DNA of 64,000 nucleotides from positions 190,268,816 to 190,332,815 of the forward strand of contig CP136066.1 in NCBI GenBank assembly GCA_032622095.1, given 5' to 3'. A program made the translations under genes and the position numbers. The notes under the pieces are model-generated. The model had not been told where the DNA came from, made no database searches, and saw only the letters and a program-made list of their open reading frames with translations. Positions 12,693-22,507 of this stretch are shown here, in pieces. This DNA comes from Siphonodentalium dalli. Taxonomy: Eukaryota; Mollusca; Scaphopoda; Gadilida; Siphonodentaliidae. Position 1 is the stretch's first letter; each line of letters begins with the position of its first letter.

Positions 12693-15655
12693 TTAGCAGT
12701 TTAGCAGCATAGCACCGGTAGAATTCCGTTTGAGACTCTATTTTTTAATATTTTCATTCCTTAGCAGTTTAGCAGCATAGCACCGCTAGAATTCCGTTTG
12801 AAACTCTCTTTTCCAATAATTTCATTCCTTAGCAGTTTAGCAGCATAGCACCGCTAGAATTCAGTTTGAGACTCTATTTTTTAATATTTTCATTCCTTAG
12901 CAGTTTAGCAGCATAGCACTGCTAGAATTGAGTTTGAAACTCTCTTTTTTAATATTTTCATTCCTTAGCAGTTTAGCAGCATAGCACTGCTAGAATTGAG
13001 TTTGAAACTCTCCTTCTTAATATTTTTATTCCTTAGCAGTTTAGCAGCAGAGCACTGCTAGAATTGAGTTTGAAAGTCTCCTGTTTAATATTTTCATTCC
13101 TTAGCAGTTTAGCAGCATAGCACTGCTAGAATTGAGTTTGAAAGTCTCGTTTTTAATATTTTTATTCCTTAGCAGTTTAGCAGCAGAGCACTGCTAGAAT
13201 TGAGTTTGAAACTCTCTTTTTTAATATTTTCATTCCTTGGCAGTTTAGCAGCATAGCACTGCTAGAATTGAGTTTGAAAGTCTCGTTTTTAATATTTTTA
13301 TTCCTTAGCAGTTTAGCAGCAGAGCACTGCTAAAATTCAGTTTGAAGCTCTCTTTTTTAATATTTTTATTCCTTAGAAGTTTAGCAGCGGCAGAGCACTG
13401 CTAGAATTGAGTTTGAAACTCTCTTTTTTAATATTTTTATTCCTTAGCAGTTTAGCAGCAGAGCACTACTAGAATTGAGTTTGAAACTCTTTTTTTTAAT
13501 ATTATCATTCCTTAGCAGTTTAGCAGCATAGCACTGCTAGAATTGAGTTTGAAATTCTCTTTTTTAATATTTTCATTTCTTAGCATTTTAGCAGCAGAGC
13601 ACTGCTAGAATTGAGTTTGAAACTCTCTTTTTTAATATTTTTATTTCTTAGCAGTTTAGCAGCATAGCACTGCTATAATTGAGTTTGAAACTCTCTTTTT
13701 CAATATTTTCATTCCTTAGCAGTTTAGCAGCAGAGCACTGCTAGAATTCAGTTTGAAATTCTCTTTTGTAATATTTTCATTCCTTAGCAGTTTAGCAGCA
13801 TAGCACTGCTAGAATTCAGTTTGAAATTCTCTTTTGTAATATTTTTATTCCTTAGCAGTTTAGCAGCATAGCACTGCTAGAATTCAGTTTGAAACTCTCT
13901 GTTTTAATATTTTTATTCCTTAGCAGTTTAGCAGCATAGCACTGCTAGAATTGAGTTTGAAATTCTCTTTTGTAATATTTTCATTCCTTAGCAGTTTAGC
14001 AGCATAGCACTGCTAGAATTGAGTTTGAAACTCTCTGTTTTAATATTTGTATTCCTTAGCAGTTTAGCAGCATAGCACTGCTAGAATTGAGTTTGAAACT
14101 CTCTTTTTAATATTTTCATTTCTTAGCAGTTTAGCAGCATAGCACTGCTAGAATTGAGTTTGAAACTCTCTTTTTTAATATTTTCATTCCTTAGCAGTTT
14201 AGCAGCAGAGCACTGCTAGAATTCAGTTTGAATTCTCTTTTGTAATATTTTCATTCCTTAGCAGTTTAGCAGCATAGCACTGCTAGAATTGAGTTTGAAA
14301 CTCTTTTTTAATATTTTTATTCCTTAGCAGTTTAGCAGCATAGCACTGCTAGAATTCAGTTTGAAACTCTCTTTTTTAATATTTTCATTCCTTACCAGTT
14401 TAGTAGCATAGCACTGCTAGAATTGAGTTTGAAACTCTCCTTTTTAATATTTTCATTCCTTAGCAGTTTAGCAGCATAGCACTGCTAGAATTGAGTTTGA
14501 AACTCTCGTTTTTGATATCTTTATTCCTTAGCAGTTTTGCAGCAGAGCACTGCTTGAATTCAGTTTGAAACTCTCTTTTTTAATATTGTTATTCCTTAAC
14601 AGTTTAGCAGCAGAGCACTTCTAGAATTCAGTTTGAAATTCTCTTTTGTAATATTTTCATTCCTTAGCAGTTTAGCAGCATAGCACTGCTAGAATTGAGT
14701 TTGAAACTCTCTTTTTTAATATTTTTATTCCTTAGCAGTTTAGCAGCATAGCACTGCTAGAATTGAGTTTGAAGCTCTCTATTTTAATATTTTCATTCCT
14801 TAGCAGTTTAGCAGCATAGCACTGCTAGAATTGAGTTTGAATTTCTCTTTTTTAATATTTCTATTCCTTAGCAGTTTAGCAGCAGAGCACTGCTAGAATT
14901 GAGTTTGAAACTCTTTTTTAATATTTTCATTCCTTAGCAGTTTAGCAGCATAGCACTGCTAGAATTGAGTTTGAAACTCTCGTTTTTTAAATTTTTATTC
15001 CTTAGCAGTTTAGCAACAGAGCACTGCTAAAATTCAGTTTGAAACTCTCTTATTTAATATTTTCATTCCTTAGCAGTTTAGCAGCAGATCACTGCTATAA
15101 TTCAGTTTGAAACTCTCTTTTTTAATATCATCATTCCTTAGCAGTTTAGCAGCATAGCACTGCTAGAATTGAGTTTGAAATTCTCTTTTTTAATATTTTC
15201 ATTCCTTAGCAGTTTAGCAGCATAGCACTGCTAGAATTGAGTTTGAAACTCTCCTTTTTTATATTTTCATTCCTTAGCAGTTTAGCAGCATAGCACTGCT
15301 AGAATTGAGTTTGAAACTCTCGTTTTTAATATTTTTATTCCTTAGCAGTTTAGCAGCATAGCACTGCTAGAATTGAGTTTGAAACTCTCTTTTGTATTAT
15401 TTCATTCCTTAGCAGTTTAGCAGCATAGCACTGCTAGAATTGAGTTTGAAACTCTCTTTTTTTAATATTTTCATTCCTTAGCAGTTTAGCAGCATAGCAC
15501 TGCTAGAATTGAGTTTGAAACTCTCTTTTTTAATATTTTCATTCCTTAGCAGTTTAGCAGCGTAGCACTGCTAGAATTCAGTTTGAAACTCTCTTTTTTA
15601 ATATTTTCATTCCTTAGCAGTTTAGTAGCATAGCACTGCTAGAATTCAGTTTGAT
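12693..15655. repeat. 68-bp minisatellite, about 44 copies
   Basis: The first three units start at 12,693, 12,761 and 12,829, giving a 68-base period. Each unit reads TTAGCAGTTTAGCAGCATAG, then CACTGCTAGAATTGAGTTTG, then AAACTCTC, a T-run and AATATTTTCATTCC. Two-state variants (CATAGCAC/CAGAGCAC and AATTGAG/AATTCAG) run through the array. Each unit has a pyrimidine tract ending in TTAG. Confidence 0.95.
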
Positions 15656-16543
15656 ACGCCCTTTTCTTGATTCAGTTGCACTTAGCACTTAGCCCCTCAA
15701 AATATGAGTACCAAAAAAATTTTGACCACGTTTCTTGCCATATCTAGTGTAGACGCATGAGCACTGATTAAATAAGAAATAATTCTCTCCAAAACGTAAT
15801 ACATGTGTGCATATGATGCTACATCATGTCCCACAATAATGCATATAACACTTATGCTTGTGGGGGTCTGTTTGCTTGAATTCACTGGTATCTTGTAACT
15901 CATTTAAGTCCACAACTCAAAGTGCCTGCCTTTCAAGTGAACTATGAATCTCATCGGTTCTACAATAACGCTTGGCGAGAGTTACTTCCGATGTGGTGGC
16001 CTCGTTGGACGATTTTATGACAACGTTCAACAGTGAGCAGTCTGCCAGCTAGACGTTACTCGGTATGGCTTTCTCCAAAAATATTTAGCATAGCACAACA
16101 TTTTACCGGAAAGTGTTTTTACTTCACCATTAACGTTCCCGCAGCCAGATTGTTGAATATTCAACACATTCGATTTTGTTTATTGCTTTCCTATTTATTT
16201 TACCTCGTTTTTTGTGCTTTTCTTTCTTTGCACAGCCACGCATTCCCATCTTGAACACCACTTAAGATTGTTATATATAATTGCTCAAGTGCGAGCTCAT
16301 ACCCACCTCTGGAACTGCTATCAATGGATAATACGCAGACAATATTAACAGTGAAGCTTACTCATATTACTCATGCACTATTGTAAGCAAAGTGGGACAA
16401 AATCTAACACTATAAATTTGCCGCCATTTTGACTGCAATCATAGACCATATTGAAAATTTCAGAAATTTATTATATTTAACTTGATTATTTATTACACGC
16501 TTGTTCTTAGAAGTACAGTGTTATTGCTGTTCAATATTTACCA
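15656..16543. other. Gene-free stretch left of the Polinton
   Basis: Unique AT-rich DNA. Short frames at 15,697-15,903 (minus) and 16,033-16,254 (plus) show no recognisable domain or signal and are not called. Confidence 0.4.
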
Positions 16544-16573
16544 ATCCGTATGGAACGTACGTTCCATACGGAT
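16544..16573. other. Perfect 30-bp palindrome in the host flank
   Basis: The sequence centred between 16,558 and 16,559 (core GGAACGTACGTTCC) is perfectly self-complementary over 30 bases. It lies just outside the left end of the Polinton, in target DNA. Confidence 0.9.
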
Positions 16574-16589
16574 ATCGTTGACGTAAAAT

Positions 16590-16595
16590 GACGTA
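16590..16595. other. Left target-site duplication GACGTA
   Basis: GACGTA immediately precedes the left terminal repeat and is exactly repeated at 33,540-33,545. Six-base duplications are the known signature of Polinton integration. Confidence 0.93.
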
Positions 16596-17175
16596 AGTAG
16601 TATTGGCGGTCACTCTGGCCCACCCCCTCGCTCGGGGTCACTCTGGCCCATGGGCCAGAGTGACCCCGAGCGAGGGGGTGGGGCAAGAGTGACCCGCCCA
16701 GGGTCGGTCAAGAGGTTGTGCTAGATTCCAAAGTATTGGCGGGCACTTTGGCCCACCGCTCGCTCGGGGTCACTCTGGCCCATGGGCCTGAGTGACCCCG
16801 AGAAACTGATTGGCCAGGGTGCCTCGCAGCGAGGTGGGTGGGCCAAAAAAAAATCCAAATCAGTTTCTCGGGGTCAATCTGGCCCATGGGCCAGAGTGAC
16901 ATCGAGCGAGGGGGTGGGCCAGAGTGCCCCGCTCAGGGTCGGTCTAGGGGTTGTGCTAGATTCCAAAAGAGTAAGGTGAGCGCTTCGAAGGGTTTTTTGA
17001 CAGAAAAGAGCACAATTTACCAATGTATCGAATTTTTCTCGGATTCTAATGCCAGTGTGGTAAGCGAAGGGCGCTCCCATTCGCTGTACACATTGAACTT
17101 AGAATAATACGAGAAAAAATAGATGTGTTGGTAAATTGTGCTACTTTACCAGTGCATTTTTTAACAAAAGCGAAA
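16596..17175 (+). repeat. Left terminal inverted repeat
   Basis: Begins AGTAGTATTGGCGGTCAC and matches the reverse complement of 33,001-33,539. The outer ~370 bases are GC-rich and built from repeated self-complementary blocks around CTGGCCCATGGGCCAG and CCCGAGCGAGGG. The inner part (from about 16,966) is AT-rich, contains GTAAGGTGAGCGCTTCGAAG and ends at AACAAAAGCGAAAGT. Direct copies of the inner part are also present at 31,082-31,300. Confidence 0.92.
16619..16682. other. Perfect 64-bp palindrome near the left tip
   Basis: Centred at 16,650/16,651 on GGCCCATGGGCC and perfectly self-complementary from 16,619 to 16,682. With small mismatches the symmetry continues to about 16,607-16,694. 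It can form a cruciform a few bases from the element end. A similar block with a one-base difference lies near the right tip (about 33,450-33,517). Confidence 0.9.
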
Positions 17176-17250
17176 GTCTTCGAATAAATTCGAAGACGCT
17201 AGCGCTGTGATAATGTGCATGTAAGAGTCATCTGATAGCAGGTTTTGGGT

Positions 17251-17266
17251 GGCTCTGAAAAGGGCC
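17251..17266 (-). terminator. Histone-type 3' stem-loop of gene A (SL1)
   Basis: On the minus strand GGCCCTTTTCAGAGCC, preceded by AAAC and followed by ACCC, starts 13 bases after the gene A stop. The metazoan histone mRNA signal is a 6-bp stem with a TTTC-type loop and ACCC/ACCA downstream. Here five of six stem pairs form, with a C:A mismatch at pair 4. A weaker GATGACTC element follows at about 17,227-17,234. Confidence 0.7.
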
Positions 17267-17279
17267 GTTTTACGTTAGA

Positions 17280-17692
17280 TCACAAGAAAAGTGGATAAGG
17301 GGTCTTTAGGAACTCAAATCCATCCTCTTGATCCAACTCCCGAAACACAAGCGAACCCTCGATGAGAGGTGGAAATATACCTTGCGGTATACTCACACCC
17401 TTCAATGGGGGTACGTCTAATCTGTACTGCTTCTTCTCTCTCCAAAACACGAGAAGGGTTGCCGCCACCGCAAGTAAGACACCTGTTGTCCCAAGCCATT
17501 CGATGTTTTCTGTCAACCGAACAGTGTAGGATTGCGAGCCCAAGTTGCATTGACAAAAGTGAATAGTTCAAAGAACTTTTCACCTGTACCATATACTGCC
17601 CAGGAAATGGTCTCCCACACCGCAATATCCCTCGGGGCCGATACACGGATGGCTCTGACATAAGATCCAAGATCAGTTTTAGGGTATTCCAT
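17280..17692 (-). pseudogene. Gene A: small membrane-protein gene with a frame change
   Basis: Starts at ATG 17,692 behind a copy of the shared promoter module. The first frame gives 59 residues and ends at 17,513. A second, overlapping frame (no ATG; open from about 17,570) continues to a stop at 17,280. It contains a hydrophobic segment of ~17 residues (TTGVLLAVAATLLVF), a basic WREKKQYR stretch and an acidic tail. The histone-like stem-loop sits 13 bases after that second stop, which argues that both frames once formed one gene of ~135 codons with a single frame break near 17,515-17,560. Programmed frameshifting or splicing are alternatives. No family is recognised. Confidence 0.55.
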
Positions 17693-17728
17693 CGTGGAGA
17701 AATGATATGCTCTAAATGGGATTTTTGT

Positions 17729-17820
17729 TATATGTAAAACGCGCGGACGTCGTTGGCGACGTCATTGTGATTTTCTACCAATTTTCCCGAATGATATTTC
17801 AAATGTGTTTCTTTTTTGGT
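17729..17820 (-). promoter_or_regulatory. Shared promoter module, copy A
   Basis: Read on the minus strand: AAAAAAGAAACACATTTGAA, then TTCGGGAAAATTGG, ATGACGTCG, GACGTCCGCGCG and a TATA-like CATATAAC, with the ATG at 17,692. The same boxes in the same order precede genes B, C and D. The GACGTC boxes resemble the CRE/ATF core. Confidence 0.75.
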
Positions 17821-18241
17821 GAATTAAGATCTTCATCGACATTGCCGAATACGATCATTAAAAACACACACTGTTTTTCAACAACTTAACTTTTAATTTT
17901 GAATTAAGAATCAACATATTTACAACTAATCATGAAATTATCATATTTACAATCAATAATTGGTAATGCAATAAACATAATTTACATTTGGTAACTCATT
18001 TCATCATAAACAATCAACATATTTACCAATGATTGTGATTTTAACATATTTAAACAATTGGTAATGAACACATATTATCAATACTGAAATTCACAGTAAG
18101 TCTTACAAGTTTGTGAAATACATGTTTTGGGTAATGTTTCTGATTCTTTTCGTAAGGGCTCATAGTTTCTATGAAACCAATCAAATACTTTTCTATCATT
18201 TTTGAAGTAGTCACCATCAAAATTCATTTCAACTTATACTT
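17821..18241. other. AT-rich intergenic stretch with short repeats
   Basis: Several imperfect copies of AACATATTTAC and ATTGGTAAT lie between the protease stop and the gene A promoter. No gene is visible. No histone-type stem-loop follows the protease. Confidence 0.5.
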
Positions 18242-18604
18242 TTATACCATATCCGTTTTCAAGAAATGTAAAGCAAATATACAGTAGATACCACACACGT
18301 TTGTACCGTGATGTTGAAACCGCCCAACGTTTATTTTACTTTCGATCGAATTTCTTTGAATAAATGATTTGATATATTTATCAATAACTGGTACCCCAAA
18401 CGAATCGAAATATGTTGCAATGTTCCCATTGAAGAAAATTGGAACCCAGTGTTCTGGCTTTTCTGACGTATGTGTATTTACTATGTATGCTTGTTTCTCG
18501 TGTGGTAACTCGTGTGGTAACTTATCTTTTGCACACACCACACCATACACTGAACAGAGGTAGGATGATTTGTCTAGTATATGCTGAAGTTCGCTAGTGT
18601 TCAT
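18242..18604 (-). CDS. Adenain-like cysteine protease (virion maturation)
   Basis: A 120-residue protein from ATG 18,604. It carries the peptidase C5/adenain signature: catalytic His in EHWVPIF, an acidic residue in YFDSFG, a Gln and then the catalytic Cys in FQHHGTNVCGIYC. In the family this Ulp1-fold enzyme cleaves capsid precursors in the virion. The ATG overlaps the end of the upstream gene (ATGAACACTAG), typical of the tight packing here. The frame extends upstream of the ATG without another ATG, so this start is preferred. It is intact and among the best preserved genes of the element. Confidence 0.88.
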   Translation of the reverse strand: MNTSELQHILDKSSYLCSVYGVVCAKDKLPHELPHEKQAYIVNTHTSEKPEHWVPIFFNGNIATYFDSFGVPVIDKYIKSFIQRNSIESKINVGRFQHHGTNVCGIYCIFALHFLKTDMV

Positions 18605-19046
18605 CTTCGTAGTATTTTTTTCCTTTTTCACACCACAAGTCAACAAAAACCGAATTAAATTGGTTACAGTTTGCATGAACAAATTCCTTTATATCTTTCC
18701 AAAGTTTGAATGCCTCAAATTTCTCTTGTGGTGTAAATGATTCTATTTCTGGATACCATTGTTCCATAACTCGGTAGATGTTCAATTTAAGTAGTGCTAT
18801 ATCAATGAACATATCTACCCATTGTTTAGGTGGTGTCCGAAGACAAAGTAAATGTCGTGTCTGACTTGGATGATCTAATTTACATCCTTCACAATTGAGT
18901 GTCACTTTTGAAATTTGATTTTGTATTTCATGAACGAAACATTTCTCGAAAGTTTTCCGAACTTTGTCAAGGATAGAGACATATGGAATGAAATCGAGTC
19001 TTCCAACTTCCAGTCTCAATTTTTCCTCCAAATGCAATCCATCCAT
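18594..19046 (-). CDS. Conserved-position unknown protein, 150 aa
   Basis: Open from ATG 19,046 and wedged between the major capsid gene (4 bases upstream) and the protease (11-base overlap). It is rich in aromatic and charged residues. A Cys/His cluster (CEGCKLDHPSQTRHLLC, about residues 52-68) could bind zinc. No family is recognised. The position between capsid and protease genes suggests a role in the particle, but that is inference. Confidence 0.6.
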   Translation of the reverse strand: MDGLHLEEKLRLEVGRLDFIPYVSILDKVRKTFEKCFVHEIQNQISKVTLNCEGCKLDHPSQTRHLLCLRTPPKQWVDMFIDIALLKLNIYRVMEQWYPEIESFTPQEKFEAFKLWKDIKEFVHANCNQFNSVFVDLWCEKGKKYYEDEH

Positions 19047-19050
19047 GTTT

Positions 19051-20355
19051 TTAATAATCTGTTATTATTTCTCGCAAACTGTTGATTTCAATTTGATTAT
19101 CGAACTCAGCATAGACTATCACGTTGATCACTGAAGCTAGAGCTGCAGCAAACTGAAGCTCTAACCTTATGTTACCGGTTTTTATAGGATGCAAATGTCC
19201 TCCCTCTGCTCCTTGGTCAGGTGTGAGGTCGTAACCCCAGAAACAATAACCATTCATGTATTTTTCGAGATTCAAACCAAAGGATTTGGTTTCTCCAAAC
19301 ATACCCGAAGACTGATACAGTGATAAATAAGATCTTAGGCATTGTTCTGATTCAAAGTTTGGTTCAAATGGTCGGTTATGGATGGTATGTCCGTCCTGAC
19401 TAACTTCAAGTTTTCTCAGATTGAAGTGTTGGAAATGAAATGGGTTCGTTTCAATAACGCCGTTCATATCTTTGTTTGATACCAAGCCTATGAAAAGTCT
19501 CTTTGGCAATTGTCCTTGAAAAAGGTGATCTTCAATTTTTGATCTGAGCCCTGCACCAATAGTGAATGTTTTCACTTCAACTCTTCTAATTGGTATTTTC
19601 ATATTTTTCTGTATTATTGTTTGGTTCAAGTTATTTGCTACTACTGGCATCAGCGTAATTGTACGAACATTGAAAACTGCCGTTTCAAATACTATTTTTC
19701 TGTTGGCCTGACAATTAAAGAGAATTTTGGATTCGCTCTATTGAGACGAATTCTTATCTCAATTCCATTTGGTAAGTATTTCTCTTGTAGAAATATATCT
19801 GTGTGTAAACGACCACACAATTCTACCGTTTTACTACCTGCTATGATTGCTTGGCGAGATTTCAATCCATCATTACCACCAGCTTTAGTGTTTTCGGTGA
19901 ACTGTTTAGCAGTGTCGGGGTACCACATTTCTAGTGCAGCAAGTTGATTATCTTTACATTCACCAGAATAAGCCAAGAGATTTTCCATGTAGGCTCGATA
20001 AGGATAGGTATCTCCGTTCGCCGTTACAAGTTTGTTATTTAGGGTAATTATCGATACTACTGAACATGCTATGGAAAAAGTTGTTAATAGGCGCAATTTC
20101 ATCAGTACCATCAACCAACTTTGTTCCATCTGCTTTTGTGATTTTGAATTTCAGGTACAAATATGATTGATTTACATCTGACCATTTTTCAGTTTGAGGC
20201 GGAATTACAAATTCTACCGGTGCGGAATAATTCAAAGAGCTAATCGGGTGATGTTCTATCCATTGTGATTCCAACATCGTTGTCATTGTTGGTGGAACAT
20301 CAGAAGCATCTAACTCGGACTTGCTGCATTCGCATGATCCATTTTGCATCATCAT
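19051..20355 (-). pseudogene. Major capsid protein (double jelly-roll), frameshifted twice
   Basis: The N-terminal part from ATG 20,355 contains SELDASDVPPT and the APVEF...SYLYLKFKI strand pattern. The middle part reads TYPYRAYMENLL and the C-terminal part GYDLTPDQGAEGGHLHP, then a hydrophobic strand. These match the order seen in Polinton hexon-like capsid proteins, which form the icosahedral shell. The coding path changes frame at about 20,045-20,060 and again at about 19,670-19,690, the second in an A-run. The three pieces together are close to full length (~430 codons). With both breaks real the gene is dead. If they are assembly errors it could be intact. Confidence 0.85.
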
Positions 20356-20665
20356 GATTAATCAAATATATCGAGAGATCGTTTTGATTTTTTACAGGCG
20401 TTTTAATGGACTTACTTCTATCTCGTTTGCGAGAAGAATGATTTTTCAAAGGTCGCGATGATCTATTTATGCCATTTGGTGTTGATATTTTCTTTATTGT
20501 TTCCCTTCCAAAAGATTTCAATGCTTCTTTACCTTGTTTCAAAAATACTTCTTTTGGACTTTTACCACGATGAATGATATCTTCGACTGCAGCAAGTCCA
20601 TGCTTGAATACTTGTTGTTTATCAATCTGACCCATAGGTTTTAGAAACGGTACTACTGTTCTCAT
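20300..20665 (-). CDS. Small basic protein, candidate minor virion/core protein
   Basis: 121 residues from ATG 20,665. The N-terminal half contains FLKPMGQIDKQQV and helix-prone HGLAAVEDIIHRGKSP. The C-terminal half is very basic (RPLKNHSSRKRDRSKS). It overlaps the start of the capsid gene by 56 bases. Adenovirus-like elements often place a basic or membrane-active minor virion protein beside the hexon, and this gene has the right size and place, but I cannot assign it by motif. Confidence 0.55.
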   Translation of the reverse strand: MRTVVPFLKPMGQIDKQQVFKHGLAAVEDIIHRGKSPKEVFLKQGKEALKSFGRETIKKISTPNGINRSSRPLKNHSSRKRDRSKSIKTPVKNQNDLSIYLINHDDAKWIMRMQQVRVRCF

Positions 20666-20734
20666 TGTTTATTTGAATAGTGAACCAATTCCATTTCCAT
20701 ACTGTCTAGGTACGCCTCTATACACGGGGATCAT

Positions 20735-21578
20735 CATAAATACAAATTACTTCGGCGTCGGAATTGCAACTTTACCATAGACTTTCCACCAATAAACTGA
20801 ATTGGTTTGCCATTATCACCATTATATATACATTTATGGTATCAAAGCTAGACTTTGATACTGGTACATCATGTAAGTTTTTGAATTCATGCTTAATATG
20901 TTTACCATCATGTATTCTTTTACTCTCGAATGATGTCACTCGTAATATCGGTGCTTCAACATCACTAAGAATTGTATAATCAGTAATGTCAGAATAAACA
21001 AACAATTGATGATGCTCCGCATTTAAATCAACTCCATATGGACATGTTATTGAAGGAGTAGCAAATGTGACAGTGTTTGATTCTGTTCTGTAACCAAGTT
21101 TATCCAAAAGAGCTCTGGGGAGTACAAGACCTACTTTGGTATACCTATTTGTTGAAATTTTAACTCGTTGTGCTTTGGAATATCCGAATTCGAATTTCAG
21201 TTCTGGAATCATTCTGCTTACTGTACTATCAATTACACCTTGAATTGTATCTGTCAAATGTGATCCACCAGAATATGCTCCTTCTGGTATTTTTAATTCT
21301 AAACCATTTTCTGGTTTTGAAATTAATACATCACTCATTGGTATCTTATTCAAATATTGTAAAATTCTTGGAACAGAAGTTTTTATTTTTATTTTGCAGG
21401 CATCTCCAATAATGTTGTATGTTTCTGATGGTACAATTAGTTCAACCATTGCAACTTCCCAAAGCTCTTTATCAATAGGTATGATTTTTGGTAATTTCAC
21501 TGTGAAACAACATTGTGAGTTGGCTGGGTAAAGTGACATTGAACTATCACTCATGAGAGTTATGTAGAATGAATTCAT
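20735..21578 (-). pseudogene. Minor capsid (penton-like single jelly-roll) protein, C-terminal frameshift
   Basis: From ATG 21,578. MNSFYITLMSDSSMSLYP and the VAMVELIVPSETYNI segment, followed by a ~260-residue beta-rich body, match the Polinton minor capsid protein, which forms the pentameric vertices. The open frame runs to 20,772. The conserved C-terminal strand, with GKPIQFIGG, is in another frame that stops at 20,735. The break lies in a TATATA stretch near 20,845, so slippage or a sequencing error is likely. The start overlaps the stop of the upstream membrane-protein gene (ATGA). Confidence 0.85.
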
Positions 21579-21832
21579 TTTTTCTCAGTATTTTTCAATA
21601 ACTTCAGTCCAGGTGTTGGTAGAATATAACCTAGAGAACTACTTAGAAGAATAAGCCACAATTCTTTGTTTCCTCTCTGGATAATAATGTGTACAATAGA
21701 TGTAATTATTATGATATAAATAATAATTATCTGCGTGAAGTAGGTGACTTGGTTCTTAGCAACTTTTTCACCACAGAACTTAAATTGTTATGGTTCATCG
21801 AGAATAATTGATTCTGAATGATTTTCCAACAT
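21575..21832 (-). pseudogene. Small Polinton membrane protein with one in-frame stop
   Basis: From ATG 21,832 to 21,575, about 85 codons with a single TAA after codon 14. After the stop the frame reads QFKFCGEKVAKNQV, then a strongly hydrophobic stretch (FTQIIIIYIIIITSIVHIII), then SSSLGYILPTPGLK. The FCGEKV, membrane span and LGY(I/L)LP order is characteristic of a small membrane protein found between integrase and minor capsid genes in Polintons. Role unknown. Confidence 0.7.
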
Positions 21833-21845
21833 GGTAAATTCTGTT

Positions 21846-22505
21846 TTATACTAAATTTGAAGCTGGGATCCAACTGTCAAACTTTTTTTGATATCCAAGC
21901 CAATGAACTTTAATTTCTTTTACTGTTTTACCACCACTCTTCTCGTTCTTTTATCAATAACTGATTCTATTTCATACAACTTACTGTCTTTTATATGCTG
22001 GATTTCATGTTTGTAGAATGATCCATCAATCTCTTCACCATCAAGATCATAAACTTTGTATGTTATTGGATTAGTTTTTACAAATTTTATCAACTTTGAA
22101 AATTTCACGAGTCCAGTTTGGTAAATAACCCTTTTCAAATGTTCTTTTGGTTTTGTTGATACGAACCAAGTCACCCACTTTCAGTGTAGATTTTCCGATC
22201 GCATAAATTTCAAAAACTTTGCATTTTTGAATTCAGAACCTTTATCAGCTTGAAACGATTTTGGTTTACGTTTTGAAGATTTCAAAATTTTCCTGAATGA
22301 TTCGATCAAAGTTTGTCCAGATTTATCGTGGATTGGCACTACCCACGCAAATTTTGAAAAAACGTCTATCACACACAACAGATATCTGTAATTATCATTA
22401 TGTTTTTTAAAATTCTGAAGATCAGCTAAATCTGCCTGCCATTGAATATCAATTTTGGTTTTTCGCTTCATCAAAAAGCTTCGTTACACCGCCATAACTT
22501 CCAAG
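21846..22505 (-). pseudogene. Retroviral-type integrase with chromodomain, deleted
   Basis: Fragments in order: an N-terminal piece with GSYGGVTKLFDEA (about 22,450-22,505, no start codon); the RVE core with WQADLADL (first Asp), VIDVFSKFAWV and the second Asp in QADKGSEF (22,181-22,471); an SH3-like piece with VGDLVRINKT; and a chromodomain ending VHWLGYQKKFDSW and a stop at 21,846. Polinton integrases use a D,D,E triad. Here the sequence passes directly from FLKFM after the second Asp to the SH3-like domain, so the segment with the catalytic Glu is missing. Most of the zinc-binding N terminus is also lost, and the chromodomain is split by a frameshift near 21,930. This copy cannot encode an active integrase. 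Confidence 0.88.
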
Positions 22506-22507
22506 TT

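Noticed and set aside
12693-15655. CRISPR-like regular spacing of the 68-bp array
   Set aside because: The whole unit repeats with no unique spacers, and this is animal DNA. It is a minisatellite.
16033-16254. 73-codon frame next to the Polinton with a hydrophobic end
   Set aside because: No motif, no homologous feature, and T-rich composition explains the hydrophobicity.
18605-18682. Upstream extension of the protease frame
   Set aside because: It begins with TTG rather than ATG and overlaps the upstream gene. ATG 18,604 gives a protein of normal length.
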